Shown here piece by piece: positions 8,774 to 17,856 of a stretch of DNA of 64,000 bases. Origin of the DNA: Planctomycetaceae bacterium (lineage in GTDB: Bacteria > Planctomycetota > Planctomycetia > Pirellulales > Pirellulaceae); assembly GCA_002724245.1 (NCBI GenBank), contig PBOG01000214.1, forward strand, positions 29,885 through 93,884, read 5' to 3'. The notes under the pieces were generated by a model. The model made no database searches. It saw only the letters and a program-made list of their open reading frames with translations, and had not been told where the DNA came from. The translations under genes and the position numbers were made by a program. How positions within the stretch are numbered: the stretch's first letter is position 1; each line of letters begins with the position of its first letter.

Positions 8774-9874
8774 ATGACTGCCAGCGCATCGCAAAACATC
8801 GTGCGAGTTCCACTGCATGAACGCGCTTATGACATTGATATCGGAGCCGGAAATCTCCCAGACACGGGGACATTCGCTGCCCGTCGCGCTACGTTATCTC
8901 ACGCCATCGTGATCACTGATGAACACGTACACTCACTTCACGCAACAAAAGTTGCTACCAGTCTCGAGACACATTGCCAACGTGTCGACCTGGTGACTGT
9001 TAAAGCGGGTGAAAAAAGCAAATCGATCGAACAGGCCCAATGGCTGTGGAACAAACTGCTACAGCTAAAAACGGATCGCAAGTCGATCATTGTTGCTGTG
9101 GGTGGCGGAGTCATCGGTGACCTGGCAGGGTTTGTTGCGGCAACGTTTGCTCGTGGCCTTACTTTCTTTCAGGTTCCCACTACGTTACTAGCCCAAGTCG
9201 ACAGCAGCGTCGGTGGCAAAGTCGGCATCAACCTCCCAGAAGCGAAGAACATGATCGGCGCATTCTGGCAGCCGCATGGGGTCGTCATCGATGTGCAAGT
9301 TCTCGAGACACTGCCAATTCGTGAATACCGTGCGGGCCTCGCCGAGGTCGTCAAGTACGGTGTAATTCTGGATGCTGCGTTCTTTCAACTACTTGAAGAA
9401 AATACCGCAGACGTAAATCGTCGTGATCCTCAGATCTTGCGCGCCATCATCACACGCTGCTGTGAACTAAAGGCAGAAGTGGTGTCGCAGGACGAACGGG
9501 AGGAAAGCGGACTGCGGGCAGTGCTTAATTATGGCCACACCTTTTGCCACGCTTTTGAATATGTCACGGGTTACGGACAACTTCTTCACGGCGAAGCTGT
9601 CTCCATCGGTATGTTGTGCGCATCTCGCCTGGCGGAAAGAGTTGGCCGTATTGACAAGACATTAACCGAACGGCAGAAACAACTTCTCGTTGCATTGGGA
9701 TTACCAACTGCGGTACCCGACGTGGACCACGACGATATTATGGCGGCAATGCAACGAGACAAGAAAGTGGCCCATGGCAAATTGAGATTCGTTTTGCCGA
9801 CGCAGCTTGGCCATGTTGAACTCGTCGATGACATCAAACCGGAAGTCGCGCGAGAAATACTACAACAAGCCTGA
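8774..9874 (+). CDS. aroB: 3-dehydroquinate synthase
   Basis: It converts DAHP to 3-dehydroquinate, step two of the shikimate pathway, using NAD and a divalent metal. The 366 residues fit the family. Signatures seen are ITDEHV (NAD region), GGGVIGDLAGFVAATFARG, the QVPTTLLAQVDSSVGGKVGINLPEAKNMIGAFWQP block that binds substrate and NAD, EVVKYG with the metal glutamate, and LNYGHTFCHAFE and LLHGEAVSIGM with metal histidines. ATG 8774 is the only sensible start. Shikimate kinase lies 19 kb away at 28413, so the pathway is not clustered here. Confidence 0.97.
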   Translation: MTASASQNIVRVPLHERAYDIDIGAGNLPDTGTFAARRATLSHAIVITDEHVHSLHATKVATSLETHCQRVDLVTVKAGEKSKSIEQAQWLWNKLLQLKTDRKSIIVAVGGGVIGDLAGFVAATFARGLTFFQVPTTLLAQVDSSVGGKVGINLPEAKNMIGAFWQPHGVVIDVQVLETLPIREYRAGLAEVVKYGVILDAAFFQLLEENTADVNRRDPQILRAIITRCCELKAEVVSQDEREESGLRAVLNYGHTFCHAFEYVTGYGQLLHGEAVSIGMLCASRLAERVGRIDKTLTERQKQLLVALGLPTAVPDVDHDDIMAAMQRDKKVAHGKLRFVLPTQLGHVELVDDIKPEVAREILQQA

Positions 9875-9980
9875 CCCGGGTGTCGCACAATACAGCAGGG
9901 CACAAGTACCCCCTGCTCGGAGATGCAGACTGCGTTTGCAGTTATAAGCCAGTCTCCTGGCATTACGACCGCTCTTCTAC

Positions 9981-9997
9981 CCTGGTGCCACACCAGG
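9981..9997. terminator. Hairpin downstream of aroB
   Basis: CCTGGTG-CCA-CACCAGG is a perfect seven-pair inverted repeat about 105 bases after aroB. No T-run follows on either strand, so termination is uncertain. Confidence 0.25.
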
Positions 9998-10056
9998 AAA
10001 CACCGCCGGTCGGGGCAACTGGGATTCCGAAAAAGCATGGCAGTCGCCTCCCTGAC

Positions 10057-10087
10057 TTGACTCTGACCTTCAGAAAATAGCTATAAT
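10057..10087 (+). promoter_or_regulatory. Sigma70-type promoter for dprA
   Basis: TTGACT at 10057-10062 and a perfect TATAAT at 10082-10087 are separated by 19 bases, slightly more than the ideal 17. They lie 37 bases upstream of the dprA start and point toward it. This is the clearest consensus promoter noticed in the window. Confidence 0.5.
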
Positions 10088-10123
10088 GGGTGGCAGGCAA
10101 GGCTCCCCCTCCATCAGTCACTT

Positions 10124-11242
10124 GTGCGCGTGTACCCCGCAGAACACCACATCGCAGCGACCCTTCGCCTGGCACTGGTTCCCGGTATTGGTCCGCAGCT
10201 CTGGAAACAGCTACTGGCACATTTTCGGACACCGCAAGCGGTCTTGGCTGCATCTCCGCAGGAACTCCGACAGATTCAGGGAATTGGAATACAAACAAGC
10301 CAGGCCATCCTGGCCGCAGACCTTGACCGGAGTGCCGAAGAGACGCTGACAGTGTGCCAGCAACATGGAATTGAAGTTCTTACGGACTCCGAAACCAGCT
10401 ACCCGCAACCCTTGCGCGAGATTCCCGCCCCACCCAGCTTGTTGTTTCTACGTGGCTCCTTGCACCCGTGTGACACTCTGGCAATCGCCATTGTTGGAAC
10501 CCGCAGAGCGACAAACTACGGACGCTGCCAGGCACAACGGTTCGCGGCGGAATTGTCCCGGGCTGGCTTGACCATCGTCAGCGGCTTGGCACGTGGTGTC
10601 GATGCGACCGCGCACCAGGCTGCACTTGATACAGGCGGCCGAACCATTGCCGTCATGGGATCTGGCTTGCTACACATCTACCCGCCAGAACACCGGTCCC
10701 TGGCCCGCCGAATCCAGGATTGCGGAGCTTTGCTCAGCGAGTTCCCTCCGAATCAGAAACCATCGCGTAGCACATTCCCTCAACGCAACCGCATTATCAC
10801 GGGACTCTGTCTGGGAGTCCTCGTCGTCGAAGCACCAGCAAAAAGCGGGGCTCTCATTTCTGCGCAACATGCGCTGGAGCAGGGGCGTGACATCTTTGTC
10901 ATACCGGGCCCGGTCAATCAGAAAAACTCACGTGGCTGCCACCAACTGCTACGTGACGGCGCAACGCTAGTCGAATCTCCACAAGATGTACTCGATGAAC
11001 TGGGGCCACTCTGCAAAGAAATTCCACAGTCGGATGGACGCGTGATCCGGCACCCTGCAGAGCTCAGTCTCAACACGCAAGAACAGGCTGTACTGAACGC
11101 AATTCCGACAACACCCACCCACATCGATACGGTCATTACAGAGAGCCAACTGGCACCGAACCAGGTTTTGTCCACCATTAGCGCATTGGAAATTCGCCAA
11201 CTCGTACGTCGGCTCACAGGTCAGCAGGTCGTCCGCAACTAG
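10124..11242 (+). CDS. dprA: DNA-processing protein DprA
   Basis: DprA binds incoming single-stranded DNA and loads RecA during natural transformation. The 372 residues comprise an N-terminal helix-hairpin-helix region (LVPGIGPQLWKQLL, IQGIGIQTSQ, about 1-65), the Rossmann-like DprA core (AIVGTRRATNYG, VSGLARGVDATAHQAAL, GSGLLHIYPPEH, SEFPPNQKPSRSTFPQRNRIITGL, PAKSGALISAQHALEQGRDIFVIPG; about 110-295) and a C-terminal winged-helix region. The start is GTG 10124, with another GTG two codons later. No other competence genes are adjacent; a type IV prepilin peptidase occurs at 29278. It has its own likely promoter. Confidence 0.95.
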   Translation: MRVYPAEHHIAATLRLALVPGIGPQLWKQLLAHFRTPQAVLAASPQELRQIQGIGIQTSQAILAADLDRSAEETLTVCQQHGIEVLTDSETSYPQPLREIPAPPSLLFLRGSLHPCDTLAIAIVGTRRATNYGRCQAQRFAAELSRAGLTIVSGLARGVDATAHQAALDTGGRTIAVMGSGLLHIYPPEHRSLARRIQDCGALLSEFPPNQKPSRSTFPQRNRIITGLCLGVLVVEAPAKSGALISAQHALEQGRDIFVIPGPVNQKNSRGCHQLLRDGATLVESPQDVLDELGPLCKEIPQSDGRVIRHPAELSLNTQEQAVLNAIPTTPTHIDTVITESQLAPNQVLSTISALEIRQLVRRLTGQQVVRN

Positions 11243-11496
11243 GCCAGCATCCCGGTCACACCGTAGCAGACGCCGAGAATGAGCGGGGATGGTGGAACAA
11301 GCCATGGAAAGCACTTCCCCGTCGCCTCATTCATGCGCACACAGAGACCACACCCTGGTTCTGAAAACACAGCTTCACCGATCAGACCATTCCTGTCTGA
11401 TACGCAGCGTGATTCTGTCACACTTTTCACACTGCAACAAAGGCCGCCCTGCAACAAAACAGTGCCACGGTAGCGAATCCGTCCCACAACCCCCAT

Positions 11497-13431
11497 TTAA
11501 CGGATCACGCCACGATCCTGAAACAACTGAAGAATCTGGTCAACACAATCAGTAACAGACAATTCTCCAGAAGCCAGTGTCAGGTCAGGTTTGTCAGGAA
11601 CTTCGTATGCCGTCGACACACCAGGAAAGTTGGCAATCACTCCTTCATCCGCCTGGCGATAAGCGTCGGGAACCCGCTGACGGCAAATCTCTACCGGCGC
11701 GGCAAGATGGATCAATAGGAAACGCTCATCACCTATGGCTTCCGCCGCCCGCTGACGAATTTCCGCACTGGGCGCGATGAACGCCGCCACACAAATCAAC
11801 CCTGCATCATTCATAAGTCGAGCAACTTCCGCGGTGCGCCGCAGGTTTTCGCTACGATCCTCATCAGAAAACCCCAGGTCGCGACTCATTCGCAAGCGCA
11901 TATTCTGACCGTCTAATACCGCAACCGAGCGGCCTTGATCGAACAATTTCCGTTCCAATGCATAAGCAACCGTGCTCTTTCCGGCGCCCGTTAAACCCGT
12001 CAACAAAACCGTGACCGGACGTTGACCAAAACGAGCAGAACGTTCTTCTGTCGAGACATTGCTGTGCTCTTGATGCAGTTGCGTGCTTTGTGGCTCGAGA
12101 TCCCAATGATCGGCCCGTTGATCACCCGTAACACGATCCAAAATCATTGCCGCACCAACGGTTACGTTACTAATCCGGTCAACAAGAATCAGACCTCCCG
12201 TCAAACGGTTTCGACGATAGTCGTCGTAACAGATCGGTTCATTGAGAATAATACGGCAACGGCCAATCTCATTGAGATTCAAAATCGGTGCATCGGAGCG
12301 GTGAAGTGTATTGACATCCACCTGATACCGAAGTGTTTCCACGGTACCCATAACACTCTTGGCGGCATGCTTGAAAAGATAATTTTTGCCAGGAACAAGC
12401 GGCTCGTCGTGCATCCAAATAACCATGGCATCAAATGCCTGCTCCATGCGCGGAACATTACCCGGGCGGACAATGATATCGCCACGACTCACATCGATCT
12501 CATCCGAAAAACGAAGTGTTACCGCTTGGGGACAGAACGCTTCTTCCACCTCTCCGTCAAACGTAACAATCGACTCGACACGGCTGGTTTTGCGCGATGG
12601 CAAAGCCATGATTTCGTCACCTCGACGGACAATTCCTGAAGCCAGCGTGCCACAGAACCCACGAAAGTCGGCGTCTGGTCGATTGACATATTGAACAGGG
12701 AACCGAAAGTCTTCCAGATTGCGATCGGACCCGATGTAGACGGAATCCAGGAAATTCATCAATGTCGCACCGCCGTACCAGGGCATGTTCTGGCTGGGCT
12801 CCACGATGTTATCACCGAACAGAGCTGAGATCGGGATAAAGTGAAGATCCGGCACATCCAAACGCGCCGAAAAACTCTTGTACGAGTTACGAATCTCCTC
12901 AAAAACCTCCTGGCGATGGTCGACGAGATCCATCTTATTGATGGCCACCAGGACATGCTTGATTCCCAGTAATGAGACGATAAAACTGTGGCGTTTCGTC
13001 TGGGTAACGACTCCGCGCCGGGCGTCGATAAGGATGATCGCCAGATCACAGTTGGATGCACCCGTAGCCATATTCCTGGTGTACTGCTCGTGGCCGGGCG
13101 TATCGGCAATGATGAATTTCCGCCGCGCTGTCGAAAAATATCGATAAGCCACATCGATGGTAATGCCTTGCTCGCGTTCCGCCTTGAGTCCATCGGTAAA
13201 CAAGGCTGGATCCAAAGCACCACCGGTCGTCCCATGTGTAACGGAGTCGGCTTCCAGCGATTTGAGCGTGTCTTCAAAAATCAACTTGGCATCATAGAAC
13301 AGACGGCCAATTAGCGTGCTTTTGCCGTCATCCACGCTGCCACAAGTCAAGAAACGCAACAGCTCTTTCTGTTCGTGCTGTGCCAAATAAGCATCGATGT
13401 CGGTCGCGATCAATTCCGATTGGTGAGACAT
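11497..13431 (-). CDS. cysN: Bifunctional sulfate adenylyltransferase large subunit / APS kinase (CysNC)
   Basis: The CysN half (about residues 1-430) is the GTPase that drives APS synthesis with CysD. It has the P-loop GSVDDGKST, DTPGHEQYT and NKMD motifs and EF-Tu-like beta-barrel domains. The C-terminal half (about 450-644) is APS kinase-like, with a P-loop GLTGAGKST, DLGFSDEDRSENLRR and a late NFPGVSTAYE block. The usual kinase motif DGDN is DGQN here, and the usual DPKGLY stretch is shortened to VPDAY, so kinase activity or its acceptor may differ. The 644-residue fusion length is normal for CysNC/NodQ. The gene follows cysD after 47 bases in the expected order for one transcript. Confidence 0.94.
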   Translation of the reverse strand: MSHQSELIATDIDAYLAQHEQKELLRFLTCGSVDDGKSTLIGRLFYDAKLIFEDTLKSLEADSVTHGTTGGALDPALFTDGLKAEREQGITIDVAYRYFSTARRKFIIADTPGHEQYTRNMATGASNCDLAIILIDARRGVVTQTKRHSFIVSLLGIKHVLVAINKMDLVDHRQEVFEEIRNSYKSFSARLDVPDLHFIPISALFGDNIVEPSQNMPWYGGATLMNFLDSVYIGSDRNLEDFRFPVQYVNRPDADFRGFCGTLASGIVRRGDEIMALPSRKTSRVESIVTFDGEVEEAFCPQAVTLRFSDEIDVSRGDIIVRPGNVPRMEQAFDAMVIWMHDEPLVPGKNYLFKHAAKSVMGTVETLRYQVDVNTLHRSDAPILNLNEIGRCRIILNEPICYDDYRRNRLTGGLILVDRISNVTVGAAMILDRVTGDQRADHWDLEPQSTQLHQEHSNVSTEERSARFGQRPVTVLLTGLTGAGKSTVAYALERKLFDQGRSVAVLDGQNMRLRMSRDLGFSDEDRSENLRRTAEVARLMNDAGLICVAAFIAPSAEIRQRAAEAIGDERFLLIHLAAPVEICRQRVPDAYRQADEGVIANFPGVSTAYEVPDKPDLTLASGELSVTDCVDQILQLFQDRGVIR

Positions 13432-13478
13432 AAAGGTCGCTTGCTCGGAGACAGGAGGACTGTCAGCGCAATCCTCGA

Positions 13479-14393
13479 TTAGAAATAACCACGTTTCTTT
13501 TTCTCTTCCATCCCCGCACCACCCTCATCCTGGTCAATCAACCGACCCTGTCGCTCTGAAGTCTTGCACAGCAGCATCTCCTGGATGATCATCGGCAATG
13601 TCGTGGCGTCGGAGTCAACCGCACCAGACAAGGGATAGCAACCCAGAGTCCTGAACCGAACTCGACGCAACTCAGGCTCTTCGCCCGGTTCCAATTTCAA
13701 GCGTTCGTCGTCGACAAGGATCATCGTTCCATCACGATGAACAATCGGACGCGGTTTGGAAAAATACAATGGCACGATGGGAATCTGCTCCAAATGAATG
13801 TACTGCCATACATCCAGTTCCGTCCAATTCGAAAGAGGAAAAACGCGAATGCTCTCCCCCTTATTCACTTTGGTATTGAACAAATTCCACAATTCGGGTC
13901 GCTGATTCTTGGGGTCCCAGCGATGAAAACGATCCCGAAACGAAAAAACACGTTCCTTGGCGCGCGACTTTTCTTCATCCCGGCGTGCTCCCCCGAAAGC
14001 GGCATCAAATCCCCATTTATCCAATGCCTGCTTGAGCGCGTCGGTCTTCATTAACTCGGTGTGCTTCTCGCTGTCATCCAGAGGCTGGATATTAATCTCC
14101 CGACCCTCTGCATTGGTGTACACAAGTACCTCCAGGCCGAGTTCTTTCCGAGCATAATTTTCACGAAATTCAATCATCTCCCGAAATTTCCATGTCGTAT
14201 CAACATGGAGCAATGGGAATGGTGGCTTGGCAGGGTAAAAAGCCTTCTGGGCAAGACGGACCATCACGGATGAATCCTTGCCAATGGAATAGAGCATCAC
14301 TGGATTGTGAAACTCAGAAGCCACTTCACGGATGATGTGGATGCTCTCCGCTTCCAACTCTTTGAGATGCGTGAGATTGTAGTTGGTAGCCAT
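13479..14393 (-). CDS. cysD: Sulfate adenylyltransferase subunit 2 (CysD)
   Basis: CysD is the catalytic ATP-sulfurylase subunit that joins sulfate to AMP, coupled to GTP hydrolysis by CysN. The 304 residues match the family length. The PP-loop is [17 protein letters not shown], followed by [51 protein letters not shown] and a C-terminal [13 protein letters not shown], all characteristic. The ATG at 14393 is chosen over the track start, which reads through a leader. It is the first gene of the cysD-cysNC unit and is preceded by a strong hairpin at 14431. Confidence 0.97.
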   Translation of the reverse strand: MATNYNLTHLKELEAESIHIIREVASEFHNPVMLYSIGKDSSVMVRLAQKAFYPAKPPFPLLHVDTTWKFREMIEFRENYARKELGLEVLVYTNAEGREINIQPLDDSEKHTELMKTDALKQALDKWGFDAAFGGARRDEEKSRAKERVFSFRDRFHRWDPKNQRPELWNLFNTKVNKGESIRVFPLSNWTELDVWQYIHLEQIPIVPLYFSKPRPIVHRDGTMILVDDERLKLEPGEEPELRRVRFRTLGCYPLSGAVDSDATTLPMIIQEMLLCKTSERQGRLIDQDEGGAGMEEKKKRGYF

Positions 14394-14430
14394 GTGGAAT
14401 TTGCGCTGGTCTGACAAACATATCGCGAGT

Positions 14431-14455
14431 GTCCCCTCCGTTACGCGGAGGGGAC
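14431..14455 (-). promoter_or_regulatory. Leader hairpin 38 bases upstream of cysD
   Basis: GTCCCCTCCG / CGGAGGGGAC form a perfect ten-pair stem with a five-base loop, 38 bases before the cysD start. There is no T-run on the minus strand, so it is not a simple terminator. It could be a leader RNA structure, an operator or an mRNA stabiliser. No known riboswitch family was recognised. Confidence 0.4.
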
Positions 14456-14610
14456 CGCCATAGCTGGTCAACTATAAAGCCGTAGTGGTGTTTTCTCAAC
14501 GCGGCCTGCGCCATTTTAGATTGCCGACTTTCCTTGCCAGCTACGATCTTGCTCAGCCAACACCACTGTAAAATCCCGGCAGGGTGTAACTAGTATGCTG
14601 CCAAAGAGTC
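14456..14610. other. Intergenic region between cysD and the peroxiredoxin gene
   Basis: This is part of a gap of about 450 bases between divergently transcribed genes. It presumably holds both promoters, but no convincing -35/-10 pair was seen. Confidence 0.35.
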
Positions 14611-14690
14611 CCGCGCCGAAGGCGCGGCGCGTGCAAACCACCCAAAACGGTCTGAGCGGGCAATCAGCAGGCAGGCCTGCCCCTACCGAT
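14611..14690. repeat. GC-rich inverted-repeat block, possible dispersed intergenic repeat
   Basis: The block contains the perfect hairpin CCGCGCC-GAA-GGCGCGG (14611-14627) and, 43 bases on, the 12-base palindrome GGCAGGCCTGCC (14670-14681) followed by CCTACC. Palindromes of this GGGGCAGGCCTGCC type are common in dispersed intergenic repeats of other bacteria. No second copy is present in this window, so the repeat status is inference. Confidence 0.3.
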
Positions 14691-14844
14691 TTCCAGCCCA
14701 ATCAGATATATTGCCCGTGTTGCAGATTGACATTCCTGCGCACCGGCTTGCCCTTGCAGCTCGCTCTATGAATCCACCGCGGCCAGTCACCGCACCGGCT
14801 GTGGCATCCTCTTGATTACGAACTTTGCGACGGAGAAAAGATCG

Positions 14845-15369
14845 ATGACACTCGTAGGACAACCCGCGCCCACCTGGAGCGGAACCGCATATGACAATGG
14901 AAATGAAGCCTCTCTCAGCAGCAGTGACCTGAACGGCAAGTGGTATGTACTGTACTGGTATCCGCTCGATTTCACCTTTGTCTGTCCTACGGAAATCATC
15001 TCATTCCAGGAACTGGCAGACGATTTTGCTGATGACAACGTCCGCGTGATCGGTGTGAGCACCGACTCGTTCTTCAGTCATAAGGCCTGGTTCTCCTGCC
15101 GTGAGACCTTTCCCCAGGAAATCACACATCCCGTACTTGCCGACACCAATCACGAGATCAGCCGAGCCTTTGGTGTCCTCAAGGAGGACTTGGGCGTTGG
15201 TTATCGGGCAACCGTGATCGTGGACAATGAGGGTAACGTACGCTCAATGGCAGTGAACGATCTAAGTGTCGGCCGCAGCCCCAAGGAAGTTCTGCGGACA
15301 GTACAGGCGTTGCAGAGTGGAAAACTATGTGGTGCCAACTGGAACAAAGGTGACGATCACGTAGGTTAG
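14845..15369 (+). CDS. 2-Cys peroxiredoxin (AhpC/TSA family)
   Basis: It reduces hydrogen peroxide and organic hydroperoxides through a peroxidatic cysteine. In the 174-residue product Cys47 lies in the family motif YPLDFTFVCPTE, and a second cysteine near residue 162 in KLCGANW corresponds to the C-terminal resolving cysteine of typical AhpC proteins. GVSTDSFFSHKAW and GVGYRATVIVDNEG are further signatures. ATG 14845 is chosen because GGAG lies upstream; the track start adds a leader. The thioredoxin-like gene follows after three bases and is probably co-transcribed. No ahpF is present. Confidence 0.95.
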   Translation: MTLVGQPAPTWSGTAYDNGNEASLSSSDLNGKWYVLYWYPLDFTFVCPTEIISFQELADDFADDNVRVIGVSTDSFFSHKAWFSCRETFPQEITHPVLADTNHEISRAFGVLKEDLGVGYRATVIVDNEGNVRSMAVNDLSVGRSPKEVLRTVQALQSGKLCGANWNKGDDHVG

Positions 15370-15372
15370 ACG

Positions 15373-15738
15373 ATGGATCGGCTGATTATCCTGGACCGTG
15401 ACAACTGGCGCGAATTTCTGGCCGCCCCGTCCGCGGTTTTGATGCTGGGAAAATCGAATTGTGATGCCTGCGCGGAATGGACCAAGCAGCTCCAGGGTTT
15501 CCTGGAAACTGACCAGGAATGGCAACATGTTGCCTTCGGCAAGCTAGAACTCGACCGTCCTGGGCTAGGGTCGTTCAAGAAGGCGAATACCTGGCTGAGC
15601 GAGGTAGATGACCTCCCCTTTACGATTCTCTACATTGCGGGCGACCGGAAAAAGGACTTTGTCGGGGCAGGAATCGAACGTTTGGTGAACCGCATGAACC
15701 GTGTGTTCGGCCCTTTGACTGAAAACGGTGCAACGTAA
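15373..15738 (+). CDS. Thioredoxin-fold protein with CDAC site
   Basis: The 121-residue protein resembles thioredoxin in length and layout, with a hydrophobic strand (AVLMLG) leading into CDAC (Cys30, Cys33) and DLPFTILYIAGD, where the Pro matches the cis-proline position. The active site differs from the usual WCGPC, lacking Trp and Gly-Pro, so its redox potential may differ. There is no signal peptide. It starts three bases after the peroxiredoxin stop, which suggests that it reduces that enzyme, taking the place of AhpF or a general thioredoxin. That role is inference from position. Confidence 0.75.
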   Translation: MDRLIILDRDNWREFLAAPSAVLMLGKSNCDACAEWTKQLQGFLETDQEWQHVAFGKLELDRPGLGSFKKANTWLSEVDDLPFTILYIAGDRKKDFVGAGIERLVNRMNRVFGPLTENGAT

Positions 15739-15841
15739 GCCCCCGAGCGAAATCTAATCTGAGCGTGGATAAACTCCGTATTTTGCGGATACATGTGCTG
15801 GTCTCTTGGTTCATAGAAATTCAATCCCGGATCCCAAATCC

Positions 15842-17122
15842 ATGAACGCGATCCATCGGCAAGACCCTGATTTGTGGGCAGCAATTCAGTCCGAAACTCA
15901 TCGGCAACAGGATAGTCTGGAGATGATCGCGAGTGAGAACTATACCAGCCCCGCGGTCATGGAAGCGGCTGGAAGTGTGCTCACCAACAAATATGCCGAA
16001 GGGTATCCCGGACGGCGCTACTACGGTGGTTGCGAACATGTCGATACCGTCGAATTGCTCGCCAGGGAACGCGCTGAAAAGTTGTTCTCCGCGGAATTTT
16101 CGAATGTACAGCCGCACTCTGGATCACAAGCAAATCAAGCCGTCTACCTGACGGCACTGGAACCTGGAGACCATGTTCTAGGACTCGATCTGGCACATGG
16201 GGGTCATTTGACCCACGGTATGAAGCTCAACGTAAGCGGTCGCCTTTACCATTTCCACCACTACGGTGTGACTCCGGACACCCATCGCATTGATTTCGAC
16301 CAGGTTGCGCAGTTAGCACGTGAACATCGCCCGAAGCTGATTGTGGCTGGCGCCAGCGCCTACCCAAGAGAAATTGAACACGAGAAATTTGCGGAAATCG
16401 CGAACGATGTCGGCGCCAAACTGTTTGTCGATATGGCGCACTACTCCGGACTCGTTGCGGCCGGCCTGCACCACAACCCTGTCGAAGTTGCTGATTTTGT
16501 TACAACAACCACACATAAAACGCTGCGAGGCCCACGCTCCGGCCTGATTCTCTGCCGAGAAGAATACAGCAAAGGTATTAACCGCAGCGTTTTCCCTGGC
16601 CTACAGGGTGGTCCGTTGATGCATATTGTGGCAGCGAAAGCCATTTGTTTTGCGGAAGCCATGACAGACGATTTCAAGCGTTATGGCCAGTCTGTCATTA
16701 CCAATGCAAAGCAGCTCGCAGAAACCCTGACAGCGGGCGGCCTCCGTTTGATCAGTGGTGGAACCGACAATCATTTAATGCTCGTCGATGTGACTCCTTT
16801 ATCGATTGGGGGCAAAGTCGCAGAAGAGGCGCTCGACCAATGCGGCATTACTGTCAACAAGAACATGATTCCATTCGATGAGCGCAAGCCGGCCGACCCG
16901 TCGGGCATTCGAATTGGAACACCTGCGCTCACAACTCGGGGCATGGGTTCGAGTGAATTTGAACAAATCGGACGCTGGATTCTGGATGCCCTGAAACATG
17001 TCGATGATGAAGCGCGTCTCTCACAAATCCAACAGGCAATTTCTGAGCTTTGCCAGCATTTTCCAGTTCCTGGATCCCAGCAAGAGTCGGTAGAATTAGC
17101 AGCGCCAACGAACAGCATCTGA
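15842..17122 (+). CDS. glyA: Serine hydroxymethyltransferase
   Basis: This PLP enzyme interconverts serine and glycine and charges tetrahydrofolate with one-carbon units. The 426 residues match the family. Signatures are [74 protein letters not shown] and [13 protein letters not shown] with the PLP lysine, plus [11 protein letters not shown] near the C-terminus. ATG 15842 ([12 protein letters not shown]) is preferred to the track TTG at 15806; the ribosome binding site is weak. It stands about 100 bases after the thioredoxin-like gene and may have its own promoter. Confidence 0.97.
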   Translation: MNAIHRQDPDLWAAIQSETHRQQDSLEMIASENYTSPAVMEAAGSVLTNKYAEGYPGRRYYGGCEHVDTVELLARERAEKLFSAEFSNVQPHSGSQANQAVYLTALEPGDHVLGLDLAHGGHLTHGMKLNVSGRLYHFHHYGVTPDTHRIDFDQVAQLAREHRPKLIVAGASAYPREIEHEKFAEIANDVGAKLFVDMAHYSGLVAAGLHHNPVEVADFVTTTTHKTLRGPRSGLILCREEYSKGINRSVFPGLQGGPLMHIVAAKAICFAEAMTDDFKRYGQSVITNAKQLAETLTAGGLRLISGGTDNHLMLVDVTPLSIGGKVAEEALDQCGITVNKNMIPFDERKPADPSGIRIGTPALTTRGMGSSEFEQIGRWILDALKHVDDEARLSQIQQAISELCQHFPVPGSQQESVELAAPTNSI

Positions 17123-17231
17123 AGCATTCCAGCCGTGGGATGCGATCACGATGTTTCCAATCGGATTCCCCGTGTTAGCAAGACCGCTTCGCTAAACGGC
17201 ACGATTCGTCTTCCGCCATAGACACGCTAAT

Positions 17232-17684
17232 ATGTCAGATCGAATCCTTATCGCAGATGACAACCAGGCAAATCGCGAACTACTGGAAGCCTACTTGTCG
17301 GGTATTGATTGCGAAGTCCGCGTTGCGGCGGATGGGCAAGAGACGCTTGACCTGATTGCTTCGTTCCAGCCGGACTTGATCTTGCTGGACATCATGATGC
17401 CCAAGCGAAGTGGATTTGAGGTGTGCTCTCAGGTCAAAAGCGAGGCACACACAAAACACATCATGATCTTGATGGTGACCGCGCTGAATGAACGCGGCGA
17501 CATCGAACGCGCCGTCGATTCTGGGACGGACGACTTTCTTTCCAAGCCAATTGAGCGAATCGAACTACTGCAGCGTGTCAAGAATATGCTGGAACTCAAA
17601 GGTGTTCGCGACGAAAACGAGCGATTGCGGCAATATATCCAGAGAATGGAAGATACTCCGCCCGACACCGATTCGCCAGCTTAA
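17232..17684 (+). CDS. Single-domain response regulator (CheY-like receiver)
   Basis: The 150-residue protein is a receiver domain (about 1-122) plus a short, charged, probably coiled-coil tail. The acidic pair is in ILIADDNQANREL, the phosphoacceptor Asp in LILLDIMMPKRSG, the switch Thr in MVTALNE and the conserved Lys in LSKPIE. There is no DNA-binding or enzymatic output domain, so it must act by protein contact. The histidine kinase partner is not adjacent. The start ATG 17232 follows directly on an AT-rich stretch. Confidence 0.92.
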   Translation: MSDRILIADDNQANRELLEAYLSGIDCEVRVAADGQETLDLIASFQPDLILLDIMMPKRSGFEVCSQVKSEAHTKHIMILMVTALNERGDIERAVDSGTDDFLSKPIERIELLQRVKNMLELKGVRDENERLRQYIQRMEDTPPDTDSPA

Positions 17685-17856
17685 GTGTGGATGCGACAAA
17701 ATCTTGTTGTCTGGCCGTGTACAGGCCAAAAACACGGCTCTCTGGTCCTCACTGCCAGCGAAAAAGCAGATCTACTGGCATGCTTGTCTTGCTCCGAGAC
17801 GTTTCCCTGCGGTATTCTGGGAACCGTGTTGATAAACGCTGATGGGAGCTGTGGAA

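Noticed and set aside
11239-11496. Minus-strand ORF of 85 codons starting immediately after the cysNC stop
   Set aside because: The ATG follows the TAA directly, but the product has no family motif, signal or plausible composition and no ribosome binding site of its own.
12022-12639. Plus-strand ORF of 205 codons inside cysNC
   Set aside because: It is antisense to a well-conserved gene and has no protein family features.
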